The notes beneath the pieces were generated by a model that saw nothing but the letters and a program-made list of their open reading frames with translations, was not told the origin of the DNA and searched no databases. This document shows, in pieces, positions 62,881-64,000 of a DNA stretch of 64,000 bases. Source of the DNA: Spirometra erinaceieuropaei (Eukaryota; Platyhelminthes; Cestoda; Diphyllobothriidea; Diphyllobothriidae). The number at the start of each line of letters is the position of its first letter. The stretch's first letter is position 1. Both the position numbers and the translations under genes were made by a program. The stretch is from the NCBI GenBank assembly GCA_902702965.1, contig CACRXP010000432.1:292324-356323 (forward strand), given 5' to 3'.

Positions 62881-64000
62881 GCAAAGTGGGCTATTCTACC
62901 AATAGAAAATCTCAATTGCATTTTTCCCTCTTCGAGATTACTGGAAATGTGTTCGAAAAACTACTGATTAGCGCCGATGCAGGCATGGATTGCTTAAATA
63001 ATCGAGTAGAGAGTAGACTCCACAGATACTCGACAAAACAGACAATAATCGGAGATAGATGATAGATGAAGATGAAGATAGATGACGATTGCTCTGTGCA
63101 TGAGGCTTGCATAAGGGACCACGACGCGACCGTTTGAGTCTCGGTCTGTTGGAATCATGGTTGTCTGATTCGTTATCAGTTAACATGTAACTGGTATTCT
63201 GTGCTGGAATATTCAGCCATGGGCAACTAGTTACACGAGGAGGCGCCCGGCATTGGCACTGTCGGTGTAAGCGCACAAAATTGTTGATTGATAATCACGC
63301 CTAGGATAAAAGTGATGGGAAATCGCGACAATTAACAACATGTACACAGGCTAAATGGGTAACAATCTGCAAAACAACACCCTGCATTTAAACGTGTCCC
63401 CATTAAATGAAGGAAACTGAGGTATCACAAAATGCACGTTGCGCTCAAACTGACCTTCACATTACACAGCCAGCTTTTAGGTTATAAGAGTATGATAAGT
63501 AATTAAGGAATAAAGGAATTTGCATAAGTGATTCCTTGTCTGGGGGAGTGTTGTGTACTTGGATTAAAGTGTATACTTACCTTCCGCTCTCGACTCAACT
63601 TGACATACACAAACGAGATGTACACAACGCTGTTGTTTTGTTGTTCATCGAATAAATGCCGAAATCTCTACTGAGAACTCCCACTCCGATGAATCGTGCG
63701 TTAGCCAAACGTTTCAGCAAAAGGACGCAAACCTCAATTTCAGGGATAACTGCATGTAACAGCTGTCTATCTACAAGGAACATTAACACATAACTAAGAC
63801 GCACTAGCAGGAACAAAATAATTTTATCGATTTTAGCGTACCTATAATTTTGAATTTTCAAAAATACATTCCTTACATATACTATATCTGCTTTTGCCTG
63901 GGAAATATGAACATACAGTACCTGTGCTAACTCATGAAATGCCGAGGTCAAAATTATAGTGGAAAATGTAGCGTATTTTTGGTGTCGTTATTTGTGTTTA
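62880..64000 (+). other. Right end of window; no gene proven
   Basis: An impure GATA/GATGA microsatellite lies at about 63055-63095. About 63110-63260 is GC-richer. An 81-bp element with 9-10-bp inverted ends lies at 63549-63629. A 118-codon minus-strand frame (63595-63951) has hydrophobic stretches, overlaps that element, and is unsupported. Confidence 0.4.
63549..63629. repeat. Short element with terminal inverted repeats
   Basis: TGTTGTGTAC at 63549-63558 is the reverse complement of GTACACAAC(G) at 63620-63629, except for the last base. A purine-rich GGGGGAG sits directly to the left. The ends resemble the TG...CA of retroviral-type long terminal repeats, but 81 bp is very short. A miniature inverted-repeat element or a hairpin is an alternative. 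Confidence 0.4.

Noticed and set aside
63595..63951. 118-codon minus-strand frame with hydrophobic stretches
   Set aside because: It overlaps the short inverted-end element and shows no family features. Without transcript data I cannot support it as a gene.
1..64000. tRNA, rRNA, CRISPR arrays, bacterial operons
   Set aside because: None seen. Repeats are long, diverged and dispersed, with no regular short spacer pattern. The genes have spliceosomal introns.

Overview
This is an AT-rich, intron-containing eukaryotic window with few genes and many repeats. The decayed retroelements are Penelope-like elements with a GIY-YIG endonuclease and CR1-type non-LTR retrotransposons. Their variants, as I know them, resemble those of parasitic flatworms. 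My best guess is a platyhelminth, either a tapeworm (diphyllobothriid type) or a fluke. That assignment is inference. There are no prokaryotic operons, and I recognised no tRNA, rRNA or CRISPR array.

The core of the window is a tandem, same-strand family of five copies of one three-exon gene. Copies start at about 3.6, 20.1, 25.2, 44.6 and 51.7 kb. Exon 1 (73 nt) encodes a signal peptide. Exon 2 (233 nt) and exon 3 (363-387 nt) each encode a cysteine-containing module. Intron 1 is in phase 1 and intron 2 in phase 0 in every copy. Copies 1-4 read through to secreted, probably glycosylated proteins of 230, 228, 222 and 222 residues. Copy 5 carries frameshifts in exons 1 and 2 and is probably a pseudogene. 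I do not recognise the protein family. All copies share a promoter with a TATA box. A 14-bp GCGCC-N4-GGCGC palindrome lies exactly 11 nt upstream of the TATA box, perfect in two copies and decayed in the others. A conserved AATACA hexamer follows the stop codon.

Each gene sits in a duplicated unit of about 5-6.5 kb: upstream block, gene, then 3' flanking blocks. Unit 1 is about 2.0-8.3 kb, unit 2 about 18.5-23.7 kb, unit 3 about 24.5-30.8 kb, unit 4 about 43.4-48.3 kb, and unit 5 from about 50.5 kb to beyond the assembly gap. Extra partial copies of the flanking blocks lie between units: tandem at 11.5-12.3 kb, twice at 15-19.5 kb, and inverted at 49.7-50.3 kb. The unit boundaries are eye estimates.

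Regions 1-1.5 kb and 30.8-43 kb are mosaics of other repeats. A Penelope-like fragment nested in one of these is present at both 0.1-1.0 and 35.6-36.5 kb. CR1-type fragments lie at 33.6-34.0, 50.9-51.1, 55.6-56.4 and 57.7-57.9 kb. A third Penelope-like fragment is at 12.4-12.9 kb. The 340-base run of N (56415-56754) interrupts one retrotransposon. The right end (57-64 kb) has a long inverted-repeat pair and a roughly 1.35-kb tandem duplication, with no gene I can prove.
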